The notes under the pieces are model-generated. The model saw only the letters and a program-made list of their open reading frames with translations, was not told the origin of the DNA and did not search any database. A stretch of 64,000 nt of DNA. It comes from an uncultured Pelosinus sp. (lineage in GTDB: Bacteria > Bacillota > Negativicutes > Sporomusales > Acetonemataceae). Shown here piece after piece: positions 15,490-23,602 of the stretch (within the stretch, counting starts at the first letter, position 1; each line of letters begins with the position of its first letter). The stretch covers positions 31,219 to 95,218 of the forward strand of contig UQPB01000009.1 of assembly GCA_900542835.1 (NCBI GenBank), written 5' to 3'. A program made the translations under genes and the position numbers.

Positions 15490-15848
15490 CGTCTCACCTC
15501 ATTTCGCACCGCTGTCCGGATCTTCTCTTGGATGCCCGGCAGCAGTTCACGGCGCGCCCGCTCGGCAAAATGCTTGCCCTTAACGCCCCGTTTAGTGCCA
15601 TATTCCTGCAGCGGCGCATGCGGCGCTTTAGCCCTGACCATGCGGGAGATACCGTACTTTCCTTTGCGGTTCACGATACTTTTGCGCAAAAGGCCGCTTT
15701 TGACCGGAGCCAGCGAGCGCTCGCGTTTTCGAACTTCTTTAGCCCCCAGCTCGGTTTCTTTTTCAATCGCCTGACTGACATTGGTAGAAATGAGATCGCC
15801 GAAGGAAACGCATTGATCAATGCCGGTTACCCTAATTGCCGGCCGCAT
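15486..15848 (-). CDS. HK97 gp10-like head-tail joining protein
   Basis: A 120-residue basic protein with the family signature LAPVKSGLLRKSI (about 46-58) and the closing HAPLQEYGTKRG. HK97 gp10-like proteins act in neck and tail completion. It overlaps its neighbours on both sides (17 nt with the head closure gene, 4 nt with DUF3168), showing tight coupling. Confidence 0.85.
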   Translation of the reverse strand: MRPAIRVTGIDQCVSFGDLISTNVSQAIEKETELGAKEVRKRERSLAPVKSGLLRKSIVNRKGKYGISRMVRAKAPHAPLQEYGTKRGVKGKHFAERARRELLPGIQEKIRTAVRNEVRR

Positions 15849-16170
15849 CGGCCACCACCTCCCGGCATTCCAGTCTTAAAAACGCATGCTTTTCTTCCCC
15901 ATCAATAGGCGGCCCGATCTGCTCAAAAATGCGGCCGCCGTATTGAATCCGGTCCGACACCGCCACATCGCGGCGATAGCGAATAATGATGCGGTGTAAA
16001 ATTTCGGGCGTCAGCTGCTCATATTGGTCTACCGTCTTGGCGGTCAACGCCATGATCTTAGCCCAAACAGTAGCTCGCTTCATATAAATCGTTTCATAGC
16101 CGCCCTGATCGTCCGGCACCTGGGTTTCCTTCAGCAAGATGCAACGGCAGTTCAGTTCTCCTGGGTTCAT
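15832..16170 (-). CDS. Head closure/head-tail adaptor protein (SPP1 gp16-like)
   Basis: A 112-residue beta-barrel-type protein. The start MNPGELNCRCILLKE, the mid VWAKIMALTAKTVDQYEQL and the HRIIIRYRRDVAVSDRIQYG strand match the phage head-tail adaptor family (TIGR01563). These proteins form the ring below the connector and close the DNA channel. Gene order (connector, closure, gp10-like, terminator) is as expected. Confidence 0.85.
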   Translation of the reverse strand: MNPGELNCRCILLKETQVPDDQGGYETIYMKRATVWAKIMALTAKTVDQYEQLTPEILHRIIIRYRRDVAVSDRIQYGGRIFEQIGPPIDGEEKHAFLRLECREVVADAAGN

Positions 16171-16178
16171 ATCATCAC

Positions 16179-16445
16179 CTACCAGAGATGCGCGCGATAT
16201 GGAGAAAGAAGGACATACACCACATTTGGAATATCCTCGCCCGCGCGCTGTTCATAAAAATGTCCGATTAAAATCAGCAAGGCTTGTTTAATGGGAGTTG
16301 GCGTTTCACTCGGCAGCGGCGCTTGCAGATAGTTTTCTGAGTGAGATATCGCTGCGGAAAGCAAAGCGGTGAGAAGGGAATTTTCCTCCTCACCGTCAAT
16401 GCGCAGGTACTCCTTTATTTCCGTTAGTGTCAGCGGCTCAGCCAT
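16179..16445 (-). CDS. Head-tail connector protein (HK97 gp6-like)
   Basis: An 88-residue helical protein with LTLTEIKEYLRIDGEEENSLL and the helix LLTALLSAAISHSENYL, the signature of the gp6-like connector family (phage_connect_1). It forms the ring attached to the portal. It overlaps the upstream small head gene by 8 nt. Confidence 0.88.
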   Translation of the reverse strand: MAEPLTLTEIKEYLRIDGEEENSLLTALLSAAISHSENYLQAPLPSETPTPIKQALLILIGHFYEQRAGEDIPNVVYVLLSPYRAHLW

Positions 16446-16656
16446 CGGTTGGTTCCATAAGGCCCGCGGCTTTTAGCTTGGCCAGAAGCAAGTTCAAGTC
16501 CGTCACCAGTCCCGCTATGGTAGTCGCCGTACTATCAGCCTGAAACGCGGCTGGCGTAAAAAGGCCCACCACCTGCCCGCCTGCTACAAGTTCCAGGGTG
16601 CCGCCAATTACAGTTTTTTCTCCGCCTTGCTCCGTATAGTTTTTGACGCTGCTCAT
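16438..16656 (-). CDS. Small head protein, head-fibre-like
   Basis: A 72-residue protein with an N-terminal beta segment (KTVIGGTLELVAGGQVVGL) and a C-terminal helix with ATTIAGLVTDLNLLLAKLKAAG. This matches the short head-fibre/decoration family often found right after the capsid gene. The C-terminal helix could trimerise on the capsid surface. The name is by resemblance and position. Confidence 0.6.
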   Translation of the reverse strand: MSSVKNYTEQGGEKTVIGGTLELVAGGQVVGLFTPAAFQADSTATTIAGLVTDLNLLLAKLKAAGLMEPTDG

Positions 16657-16666
16657 CGTTGCTCAC

Positions 16667-17863
16667 CTACGCTTTCATTTGCAGCACTTTGACGGCTTCG
16701 GCAAGAATCAGCTTGCCGTCGACACGCTGAGTGGCCTTGAAGCCCACCTGCCCGGTTGCCGCATAGAGTTCGTTAAGCCGCTGGAAGGCTCTGCCCTGGC
16801 GGTCCGCCACCCAGTAGTAGCTGAAATCGCCAAAGGCGATAGTTTTTGCCGCCGCCGCGATGGCTGGAACATAAGCGGAGGTCTTCAGCGGACGGTTTAA
16901 GATAGTATCCGGCTGGCCCGCGGTCACCGAAGGCTGCCAAAGGTACTGGCCGTTCCCGTCTTTCAGCTTGCGGATGGACTTGACGGTCGCGTCATTGGTG
17001 ACGAATACGGCATTCTTGCGGTACGGCGATTTCAGGGAGTAGAACAGGTCCATGATTTCGTCGATAGTGATGGCCGAAGCGCTGGCAGTCGTGATTCCCA
17101 CTCCGGCACCGCCGGTGGCATTAAAAATACCGGTAGGTTTTCCGGTTCCGTCGCCGACAAAGAAGGCTTCCTCCTCTTTCGCGCCAATGCGCCGGCCAAA
17201 CTCCTTGGCAATGTATTGCTCCAGATTAAACACACTATCGTTTAAGAGTTCCTCCGATACCTTGATCATGGTGGCCAGCTTGTAGGCTCCAATGGAAACC
17301 TGACCAAAGGCATCGTCCGACTCGGAGATTGCGCCTTCTTCGTCCACCCAGGAAGCAGTTCCCTTGGTGGCCACTACCGGAATTTTGCGATCCCCCGAGG
17401 AAGTGGTAATGATCGTAGCCAGTTGCCGGAAAATGTTTTCTTCCTGCAGGGCTTCTACGAGAGTGCGCTCAAATTCATCCGGCACCAGGTAACCGCCTTC
17501 CGAGTCCGTGCCGACTTGCAGGGCATTTTGCACATCAAAGCTGTTTTTGTTCTTCATCGCCTTCCAAAAGGCCGCTTTGTATTCGCTGGACGCCCGGCAG
17601 GTTTTTTCTGTCTCCTGATGCTGGCTGGGTTTGTTCGTAATGGCGGTTGAGGTTGGCTTGGACAGTTCGAGATCCAGAACTGCTTGGCGTTCCAGGCGGT
17701 CGATTTCTTTACCCAAGCTCACAACATCGGCTTCCATCTTTTCATAGGTAGCCGTGTCTTCGGCTGACAGCAGACCATTTTCATTTCGCCGGGAATCTAA
17801 AAAAGCTTTGGCGCTGTCCCAAAGCTTGGCGCGTTTCTCGCGCAGTTCCAATATTTTATTCAT
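16667..17863 (-). CDS. Major capsid protein, HK97 fold
   Basis: A 398-residue HK97-type coat protein. Residues 1-65 form a charged coiled coil (the delta scaffold domain, probably removed by the protease encoded next door). A linker (about 66-95) follows, then the coat domain with ALQVGTDSEGGYLVPDEFE, IFRQLATIITTSSGDRKIPV, EEAFFVGDGTGKPTGIF and DTILNRPLKTSAYVP. No separate scaffold gene is seen, in keeping with the fused delta domain. The gene follows the protease by about 20 nt. Confidence 0.95.
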   Translation of the reverse strand: MNKILELREKRAKLWDSAKAFLDSRRNENGLLSAEDTATYEKMEADVVSLGKEIDRLERQAVLDLELSKPTSTAITNKPSQHQETEKTCRASSEYKAAFWKAMKNKNSFDVQNALQVGTDSEGGYLVPDEFERTLVEALQEENIFRQLATIITTSSGDRKIPVVATKGTASWVDEEGAISESDDAFGQVSIGAYKLATMIKVSEELLNDSVFNLEQYIAKEFGRRIGAKEEEAFFVGDGTGKPTGIFNATGGAGVGITTASASAITIDEIMDLFYSLKSPYRKNAVFVTNDATVKSIRKLKDGNGQYLWQPSVTAGQPDTILNRPLKTSAYVPAIAAAAKTIAFGDFSYYWVADRQGRAFQRLNELYAATGQVGFKATQRVDGKLILAEAVKVLQMKA

Positions 17864-17884
17864 ATCCAGTGCCTCCCTGTTTTT

Positions 17885-18577
17885 TTATTTCAAGAGTTCA
17901 AGTCGTGTGAGAAGTTCTTTGTGCGGCGTCCCCGCCAATGCAGCCGGTGACTTCTCTTTATCCTTGGGAAGCTTCCGCAAAAAGGCATTGGTGACGGTTA
18001 GGCGGTCAAAAATAAAACCCTCTGCCGCATCCTGTGCATCAGGCGCGTAGAGGATTTTATCGGCAAAGCCTAGTTCCACTGCCTTTTGCGCACTGAACCA
18101 GGTTTCCGCGTCCATCATATTTGAGATTTTGCCGCGCGGCAGGCCGGTCCGCTGTTCATAGGCGTTGATGATGCTTTCCTTGACCTCGTTCAGCAGCTTA
18201 ATGCCGCTTGCGAGATCAGCCGCTTCCCCAAAGACTACCGTGGCTGGATTATGGATCATCATCATGGCTACTGGCGACATCACGATTTCATCGCCAGCCA
18301 TGGCGATTACCGATGCGGCGCTGGCCGCGATGCCGTCAATTTTGACGGTGACCTTGCTTTCATACTCCTTGAGCATGGTGTAGATCTGGCTGGCCGCAAA
18401 CACATCCCCGCCCGGAGAATTTAGCCAAACCGCGATGTCACCAGCAGCTGCCGTAAGCTCAGCCTTGAATTTTTTCGGCGTGATGTCATCGTCAAACCAG
18501 CTGTCTTGGGCGATGTAGCCGTCAAAATACAAGGTGCGGCCGTCCGCGTTTTTTACCCAGTTCCAAAATTTCTTCAT
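17885..18577 (-). CDS. Capsid maturation protease, ClpP-like
   Basis: A 230-residue ClpP-fold serine protease that processes the capsid delta domain. Catalytic residues are visible: Ser in GIAASAASVIAM (about 87), His in MMMIHNP (about 108) and an Asp in the following helix region. The WLNSPGGDV oxyanion loop (about 51-59) is also typical. It overlaps the portal gene by 4 nt, as is common for portal-protease pairs. Confidence 0.92.
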   Translation of the reverse strand: MKKFWNWVKNADGRTLYFDGYIAQDSWFDDDITPKKFKAELTAAAGDIAVWLNSPGGDVFAASQIYTMLKEYESKVTVKIDGIAASAASVIAMAGDEIVMSPVAMMMIHNPATVVFGEAADLASGIKLLNEVKESIINAYEQRTGLPRGKISNMMDAETWFSAQKAVELGFADKILYAPDAQDAAEGFIFDRLTVTNAFLRKLPKDKEKSPAALAGTPHKELLTRLELLK

Positions 18578-19812
18578 TTGCTTCCCTCCATTCCCTTTGC
18601 ATTCTTTTGGGCAAAGACCCCTGCGTCAGCCAGCTTGGTCATGTTGCCGTTGATGAGATACAAGTCTCCGCCCAATTCTGCTGGTATCCGGTTGAGATTT
18701 TCCAGTTCGCGGATGTCGTTGCTGGATAGCCAACCGTTTTGCCTGCCTACGGCGTAGCCGTTCATCCGGCTCTGGTAGTCGCCGCGGAGCAGCCCATCAA
18801 CGTTGAATTTTACGAAGTACTGCCGCTTTTCGCTTTCGCTGAACAAGGCTCGCTGCATGGCTTCTTCCCATCGCACCACCCACGGGTCCAGGGTATACAT
18901 GACAAATTCCAAGGACTGCTGCTCAATGTTGGAGAAGCTGGATTTATCCAGATCGCCGATCATGTGGGGCGGAATGCGAAAGATGCGGGCAATCTCGTTG
19001 ATCTGGAATTTGCGCGTCTCTAAAAACTGCGCCTGCTCTGGCGGTATGCCGATGCTTTGAAACTTCATGCCTTCTTCCAGTACCGCCACCCGGTGGGCAT
19101 TGCCGCTGCCCTGGTACACCGCGTTCCAGCTTTCCCGGATTCGCGCCGGATCTTTAACCACGCCGGGATGCTCTAAAACACCGCCTGGATTGGCCCCATT
19201 AGCAAAGAACTTAGCCCCGTATTCTTCGGTGGCAATAGCCATGCCGATAGCGTTCTTGGCCATGGCGATCGGTGAATAGCCGATAAGGCCGTCAAAGCCA
19301 AGCCCTGGAATGTGGAGAACTTCGTAATTGCGCAATAAAAATGTCTGTCCATCTTTTTCGTATTGGTAGTACAGAATTCCCTGATCGTTCCGGTTGACCA
19401 GCATTTTGTTTGGAAGCAACGGATACAAACCGACCACTTTTCCCCGACCATCCCGGATGATCTGCGCATAGGCATTGCCCCATAACAAAAGATGCCCCAT
19501 CAGTGTTTCGCGAAACACGAATGAGGTCATCTCTGGATTTGGCTCGCTGTGGAGCAGGTAGTATATTGGATGGTCCATAGCTTTTTCTTTGCCGTTGGTT
19601 GTATAACGATAAGTGTGCATCGGCAGCGAAGCGATGGTTTCCGCCAGGATTCTGACGCAGGCATAGACCGCCGTGGTCTGCAGCGCCGTTCGTTCATTGA
19701 CTGTCTTGCCGCTGGAACTTGCGCCAAAAAAAAAGCTGTAGGCGCTACCCCAAAAGCTATTTTGCGGGCTGGCTCTTGTTTGAAAAACTCTTGATATAAA
19801 TGGGATTTTCAT
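18574..19812 (-). CDS. Portal protein, HK97 family
   Basis: A 412-residue portal protein, the dodecameric vertex through which DNA enters and leaves. Family features are AVYACVRILAETIASLPMH (about 47-65), the WGNAYAQIIRD strand, the crown/stem region and a late IARIFRIPPHMIGDLDKSS motif (about 268-286). GGAGGTGACTC precedes the ATG. Unusually, the gene is separated from the terminase by a two-gene cargo cassette (19879-21089). Confidence 0.95.
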   Translation of the reverse strand: MKIPFISRVFQTRASPQNSFWGSAYSFFFGASSSGKTVNERTALQTTAVYACVRILAETIASLPMHTYRYTTNGKEKAMDHPIYYLLHSEPNPEMTSFVFRETLMGHLLLWGNAYAQIIRDGRGKVVGLYPLLPNKMLVNRNDQGILYYQYEKDGQTFLLRNYEVLHIPGLGFDGLIGYSPIAMAKNAIGMAIATEEYGAKFFANGANPGGVLEHPGVVKDPARIRESWNAVYQGSGNAHRVAVLEEGMKFQSIGIPPEQAQFLETRKFQINEIARIFRIPPHMIGDLDKSSFSNIEQQSLEFVMYTLDPWVVRWEEAMQRALFSESEKRQYFVKFNVDGLLRGDYQSRMNGYAVGRQNGWLSSNDIRELENLNRIPAELGGDLYLINGNMTKLADAGVFAQKNAKGMEGSK

Positions 19813-19836
19813 GAGTCACCTCCTGAAAATGAGCAT

Positions 19837-19865
19837 AAAAAAAGCACCTACTCAACATAGATGCT
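19837..19865 (-). terminator. Rho-independent terminator after the HEPN-like gene
   Basis: Minus-strand arms AGCATCTA and TAGGTGCT (one G.U pair) around a 7-nt loop, followed by seven T. It lies 14 nt after the HEPN-like gene and makes the cassette a separate transcription unit from the portal gene downstream. Confidence 0.8.
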
Positions 19866-19878
19866 TTCAAATAAAACC

Positions 19879-20502
19879 CTAAGCAATATTATTACATATG
19901 GAAAATTCCTTAAGCGTATATTCCAAATCTGTAATAAAATTCGTCTGTGAGTCGAGATATTTCTGATATTCTAACTCGTTAATATGACCTTCTTTACGCA
20001 ACAAATCTTCAGCGATACATAAGAGATTGTATATTAGATTTGAATTATTAAAAATGTATGTGATAAACGAAAGTTTCCCGCAGTGCGTGGCATAATGCCT
20101 ACTACGGCGAAGTTCCTGTAAAATCGGCTCATCGCTCTTATTAATCAGACTTTTTTCCTTTAATGTCTCTATATGCTTCTTGTACTTTTTGGTAGTAACT
20201 CCAGCATTGATATTACGTTTAGTAATATCCCAACATTCTAAAGCATGTGCAATTCTGTGAAATAAATCATTAACAAACCCATAAACAGAATATGAAATCA
20301 TTGTCATTTCAGATTCCAAAGTTGCATTCGGCCTAATAAAACCAAAGTTAAGGGCGTTCATATAGTAGTATTGATTATTAAAAATACGATGAATAGAGTT
20401 ATATTTCCAAATAAAATCATTAATGCGGAAAAAGTATGTACTTTTCATCCATACTACATTTGCGAGATTTTCCTCTAAGGTTTTTGGTGCATAGTTCACC
20501 AT
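19879..20502 (-). CDS. Putative HEPN-type RNase, cargo gene between terminase and portal
   Basis: A 207-residue, mostly helical protein with no family I can name. The segment LRRSRHYATHCGKL (about 129-142) contains R-H-Y-A-T-H, an exact R-[polar]-x3-H motif of HEPN ribonucleases, placed between two long helices as in that fold. Earlier helices (about 60-90: MISYSVYGFVNDLFHRIAHAL) fit the first half of a HEPN bundle. It follows the RHH-like gene by 14 nt with a strong GAGGGAGG site, so the two are co-made. Codon use looks AT-rich compared with the flanking head genes, pointing to recent acquisition. Toxin or abortive-infection action is an inference. Confidence 0.55.
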   Translation of the reverse strand: MVNYAPKTLEENLANVVWMKSTYFFRINDFIWKYNSIHRIFNNQYYYMNALNFGFIRPNATLESEMTMISYSVYGFVNDLFHRIAHALECWDITKRNINAGVTTKKYKKHIETLKEKSLINKSDEPILQELRRSRHYATHCGKLSFITYIFNNSNLIYNLLCIAEDLLRKEGHINELEYQKYLDSQTNFITDLEYTLKEFSICNNIA

Positions 20503-20516
20503 AATATCCCCTCCCT

Positions 20517-21089
20517 CTATTCTTGCTCGTCATTGTGTAAAAATCGCTCTTTATACTCAATAATTTTTTCAGATACTTCGTCCCAAATAGAAACGACGCT
20601 AGTTGCTTTATCAACTGTAAACACCTTCCCATATGATCGCTGATTATCAACTTTCATTTGGTTAAAATTTGCAGCAAATTGTTCCACATAATTATGCGGC
20701 CAATTTATATCAGTACATCTCTGCTCCAGCATGCTATAGTCTACATTTTCATGTGCGTTCTGCAAGTATAAAAATGCACTAATAATTTTATGTGGCACTA
20801 AGTCCCGATTAAAAGCCCATTTAGGAATTTTACCAAGCGCTTTTGCAAAATATTTTTCTTCAACATTTTCCGCTACGTTATTATTCTCACTGTCTCCCAC
20901 GATCTTCTTTGATGCTTCAGCAAATGTGTTCGACACATATAACCGCATCATTTTTTCAAGAACTTCCGATGCCGTTTCATGCTTAATTTCAAGCGCTAGT
21001 TTAAACATACGTAACGTTTCAGAATCTATTTCTTCTGTAAATTCTTCAAAATATCCGACTCGAACTTTAATTTTATTCATATCTTCCAT
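20517..21089 (-). CDS. Putative RHH-type repressor/antitoxin partner of the HEPN-like protein
   Basis: A 190-residue protein. The N-terminal 55 residues contain a beta strand (KIKVRVGYFEEF) followed by two helices (SETLRMFKLALEIKH, ASEVLEKMMRLYVSNT), the layout of a ribbon-helix-helix DNA-binding domain. The C-terminal half (about 85-175) is a separate domain with KIPKWAFNRDLVPHKIISAF and QRSYGKVFTVDK, unidentified. Three copies of CTTATAAG lie in its promoter, consistent with self-repression. First gene of a two-gene unit, as antitoxins usually are. Function is inferred, not recognised. Confidence 0.5.
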   Translation of the reverse strand: MEDMNKIKVRVGYFEEFTEEIDSETLRMFKLALEIKHETASEVLEKMMRLYVSNTFAEASKKIVGDSENNNVAENVEEKYFAKALGKIPKWAFNRDLVPHKIISAFLYLQNAHENVDYSMLEQRCTDINWPHNYVEQFAANFNQMKVDNQRSYGKVFTVDKATSVVSIWDEVSEKIIEYKERFLHNDEQE

Positions 21090-21100
21090 ATCATCGCCTC

Positions 21101-21179
21101 CTTATAAGTATATTACCATACTTATAAGTACTTAATCAATACTTAGATACTTTTTCACTTGCGTTTTTCTTATAAGTAC
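21101..21179 (-). promoter_or_regulatory. Promoter with three CTTATAAG palindromic operators
   Basis: On the minus strand -35 TTGATT (21134-21139) and -10 TAATAT (21110-21115) are 18 bp apart. The sequence CTTATAAGTA occurs at 21101-21110, 21121-21130 and 21170-21179; the middle copy extends to the perfect 12-bp palindrome TACTTATAAGTA (21119-21130) and lies within the spacer. The first copy abuts the ribosome site. The first two copies are exactly 20 bp apart, on one face of the helix. Confidence 0.75.
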
Positions 21180-21203
21180 GTGCAGCACTTATTTCACAAG
21201 AAA

Positions 21204-22796
21204 CTACAGTACCAAAATTCCTCTCCCGTCATATACGCTGGCATCACTTTTATTTCTTATTGATCGGTCAAGCGCCATAATGGCGGCGACAATTCCGTCA
21301 ATCTTTTCTACAGACTTTTCCTTGTCCGGCTTGATGTTTCCAGCAGGGTCCTGGCGCATGACCACATTCTGCGCCATCCATTTGAGGACAGGGTTTCCGC
21401 CATGATTGATGCTGCCTTCCATCAGCAGCTTATAGAGTTCCTTGGATGGCGGAGACATATCCTTGTAGCCTTGTCCGAACGGAACAACCGTAAATCCCAT
21501 ATCCTCCAGGTTCTGCACCATCTGCGTTGCGTTCCAGCGGTCATAGGCGATTTTCCTGATATGGTATTTCTCGCCTAGCTCCTCTATGAACTTTTCAATA
21601 AAACCGTAGTGGATGACGTTGCCTTCGGTGGTCTGGATATAGCCCTGCAGTTCCCACACATCGTAAAGCACATGATCACGGCGACACCGCAGCTCCAAAG
21701 TATCCTTCGGCAGCCAAAAGAACGGAAGCACGACGTACTTTTCATCCTCCGTTCGCGGCGGAAATACCAGGACAAAAGCGGTGATATCCGAAGTGCTTGA
21801 AAGGTCAAGCCCGCCGTAGCACTCTCTGCCATGGAGAGAATCCATGTCGAGGGTAAGATCTCCCCGGCAGTAGATATGCTCCGGAATCCAGCACACGGTT
21901 GCCGATGTCCAGATATTCAAGCGGAGCTGTTTAAACACATTTTCTTCCGCGGGGTTTTCCAGCGCGTTTTTATAGGCTTCGCGGACACGCTCTACGGAGA
22001 TGGTATGCCCGAGGGATGGGTTTGCCTTGTACCAGTTGGCTTCATCATTCCAATCATCCTGTTCGGTCAGCCCATATACAACCGGATAAAACGTGCTGTC
22101 TTTTTTGCGGCCGGCCTTGATATCCAGCGCTTTGGCGTGCAATTCATAGCAAATGCTGTTCTTATCATTTCCTGCTGTGGTTATGATGAAGAACAGCGGC
22201 TGCTCACGGGCATCGCCGGAACCTTTGGTCAGAACATCATACAGCCTGCGGTCCGGCTGGGCGTGAATTTCGTCAAAAACAAGGCCGGACACGTTAAGGC
22301 CGTGCTTGGTTCCCGTTTCCGCCGAAAGCACCTGGTAAAACCCGGCATTGGAATAGTTCACGATGCGCTTGGTGGCGGCGGCAATCTTCGACCGTTTGAG
22401 CAAAGCCGGCGACATCTGCACCATCTGCTTGGCCACGTCGAACACAATGGAAGCCTGCGACCTGTCGCAAGCGGCGCCGTACACTTCGGCGCTGGGTTCG
22501 TTGTCGGCATACAAAAGATACAGGGCAATGGCGGCTGCGAGTTCCGACTTTCCCTGTTTTTTCGGTATTTCAATATAGGCGGTAAGAAACTGCCGTTTGC
22601 CGTTTTCACCGACGATGCCGAAAAGATCCCGGACGATCTGCTCCTGCCAAGGCAATAGCAGAAACTTCTTTCCCGCCCACTTGCCTTTGGTGTGACAGAG
22701 ATTTTCAATGAAGGCAACCGCCCGGTCAGCCTTTGCTTTGTTATAACGGGAAGTTGCAAGCATGAATGAAGAAGGCGTGTAGTGGTACGGCATCAT
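21204..22796 (-). CDS. Terminase large subunit
   Basis: A 530-residue packaging motor (Terminase_1/HK97 type). The ATPase part has Walker A IPKKQGKSEL (about 77-86) and Walker B GLVFDEIHAQ (about 170-179); the nuclease part has YGGLDLSSTSD (about 328-338), a middle DRWNA and the closing KIDGIVAAIMAL aspartate. It overlaps the small subunit stop (ATGA). The C-terminus is followed by the cargo cassette rather than by the portal. Confidence 0.95.
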   Translation of the reverse strand: MMPYHYTPSSFMLATSRYNKAKADRAVAFIENLCHTKGKWAGKKFLLLPWQEQIVRDLFGIVGENGKRQFLTAYIEIPKKQGKSELAAAIALYLLYADNEPSAEVYGAACDRSQASIVFDVAKQMVQMSPALLKRSKIAAATKRIVNYSNAGFYQVLSAETGTKHGLNVSGLVFDEIHAQPDRRLYDVLTKGSGDAREQPLFFIITTAGNDKNSICYELHAKALDIKAGRKKDSTFYPVVYGLTEQDDWNDEANWYKANPSLGHTISVERVREAYKNALENPAEENVFKQLRLNIWTSATVCWIPEHIYCRGDLTLDMDSLHGRECYGGLDLSSTSDITAFVLVFPPRTEDEKYVVLPFFWLPKDTLELRCRRDHVLYDVWELQGYIQTTEGNVIHYGFIEKFIEELGEKYHIRKIAYDRWNATQMVQNLEDMGFTVVPFGQGYKDMSPPSKELYKLLMEGSINHGGNPVLKWMAQNVVMRQDPAGNIKPDKEKSVEKIDGIVAAIMALDRSIRNKSDASVYDGRGILVL

Positions 22797-23266
22797 TCAC
22801 CGCCTCCCAGCAGTTGCTCCATCTCGTCTGTTGGATCAACAGAGCCTTCGCCTGCCGCAATTCTACTTCTGGCCGAGGGTGTAAGGCCGAACTGCTCGCA
22901 GAATTTCAGCATGATCTTTAGGTTTGTCTGGGCGATGGACACCTGCGGCACCTGCTGCAGATAGCCGTTGGGAGTGCGGATCATTGTACCGTGCTGGGTG
23001 ATAAATTCTTCGGCTTCCTTCCAGCGGGCATACGCCTGGCAATACCCCGCGAAAGCCGCCATATCCATTTCCGTCATCAGTCCCATCTGCTCTAAAAGCT
23101 TGCCCATGCGTTTCCATTCTTTTTTTGCTTCTTCTTCCAGCCACGAAGGACAGCGCGGGGCTTTTTTATTAGGCTTTGGTTCATTTTTGTTCAGCGACCG
23201 TCTGCCCGGATTACCTTCCAGTTCCTTAAGAGCGGTCGGTTTTGGTTTTCTTCCTCTCTGCGCCAT
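22793..23266 (-). CDS. Terminase small subunit (P27 family)
   Basis: A 157-residue protein with the P27-family start RGRKPKPTALKELEGNPGRR, a helical oligomerisation region, and FCEQFGLTPSARSRIA near the end. It recognises the packaging site and regulates the large subunit. P27-type small subunits commonly occur with HNH endonucleases in cos-type phages; such an HNH gene is present at 28329-28682. Confidence 0.92.
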   Translation of the reverse strand: MAQRGRKPKPTALKELEGNPGRRSLNKNEPKPNKKAPRCPSWLEEEAKKEWKRMGKLLEQMGLMTEMDMAAFAGYCQAYARWKEAEEFITQHGTMIRTPNGYLQQVPQVSIAQTNLKIMLKFCEQFGLTPSARSRIAAGEGSVDPTDEMEQLLGGGE

Positions 23267-23302
23267 AAGCCCCTCACCTCCTCTTATCAGCTTTCATGGC
23301 AT

Positions 23303-23327
23303 GAAAAAAAGACCTCCGAAGAAGTCT
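23303..23327 (-). terminator. Rho-independent terminator before the terminase operon
   Basis: Minus-strand stem AGACTTC-TTCG-GAGGTCT with a UUCG tetraloop, then seven T. It separates the DUF4314 gene from the small terminase gene and may be a point of early/late control. Confidence 0.85.
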
Positions 23328-23383
23328 TGTGTCTAGTTGTACGAGAAACAGCCCCCGCAAGGGCCGCATCTCAATATGCTATT

Positions 23384-23602
23384 TCAGTCTATCTTTTTGC
23401 ACAAATCCTCGCCGTAAACCACGCTCAGGCTACCGCCGTTGTCCCAGGAAACCATAATGCTGCCAAGGTCGTCCACGCCGTTTACCGTTCCGTGAGTGCC
23501 AATGGGCGGCGCCTGTTCGTCATTCATACGCGCAAGCTCAACCCTTGTGCCGGCGGGATACTGTTTGCGCAGCCGCTCGACAATTTCTCTTTTAACAAGC
23601 AT
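23384..23602 (-). CDS. DUF4314 protein
   Basis: A 72-residue protein of the DUF4314 family: RVELARMNDEQAPPIGTHGT followed by VDDLGSIMVSWDNGGSLSVVYGED. It is a small beta-barrel-type protein common in firmicute phages, mobile elements and chromosomes, with no established role. The ATG at 23602 is preferred over 23608 because GGAGG lies 6 nt upstream. It overlaps the end of the next upstream gene. Confidence 0.8.
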   Translation of the reverse strand: MLVKREIVERLRKQYPAGTRVELARMNDEQAPPIGTHGTVNGVDDLGSIMVSWDNGGSLSVVYGEDLCKKID

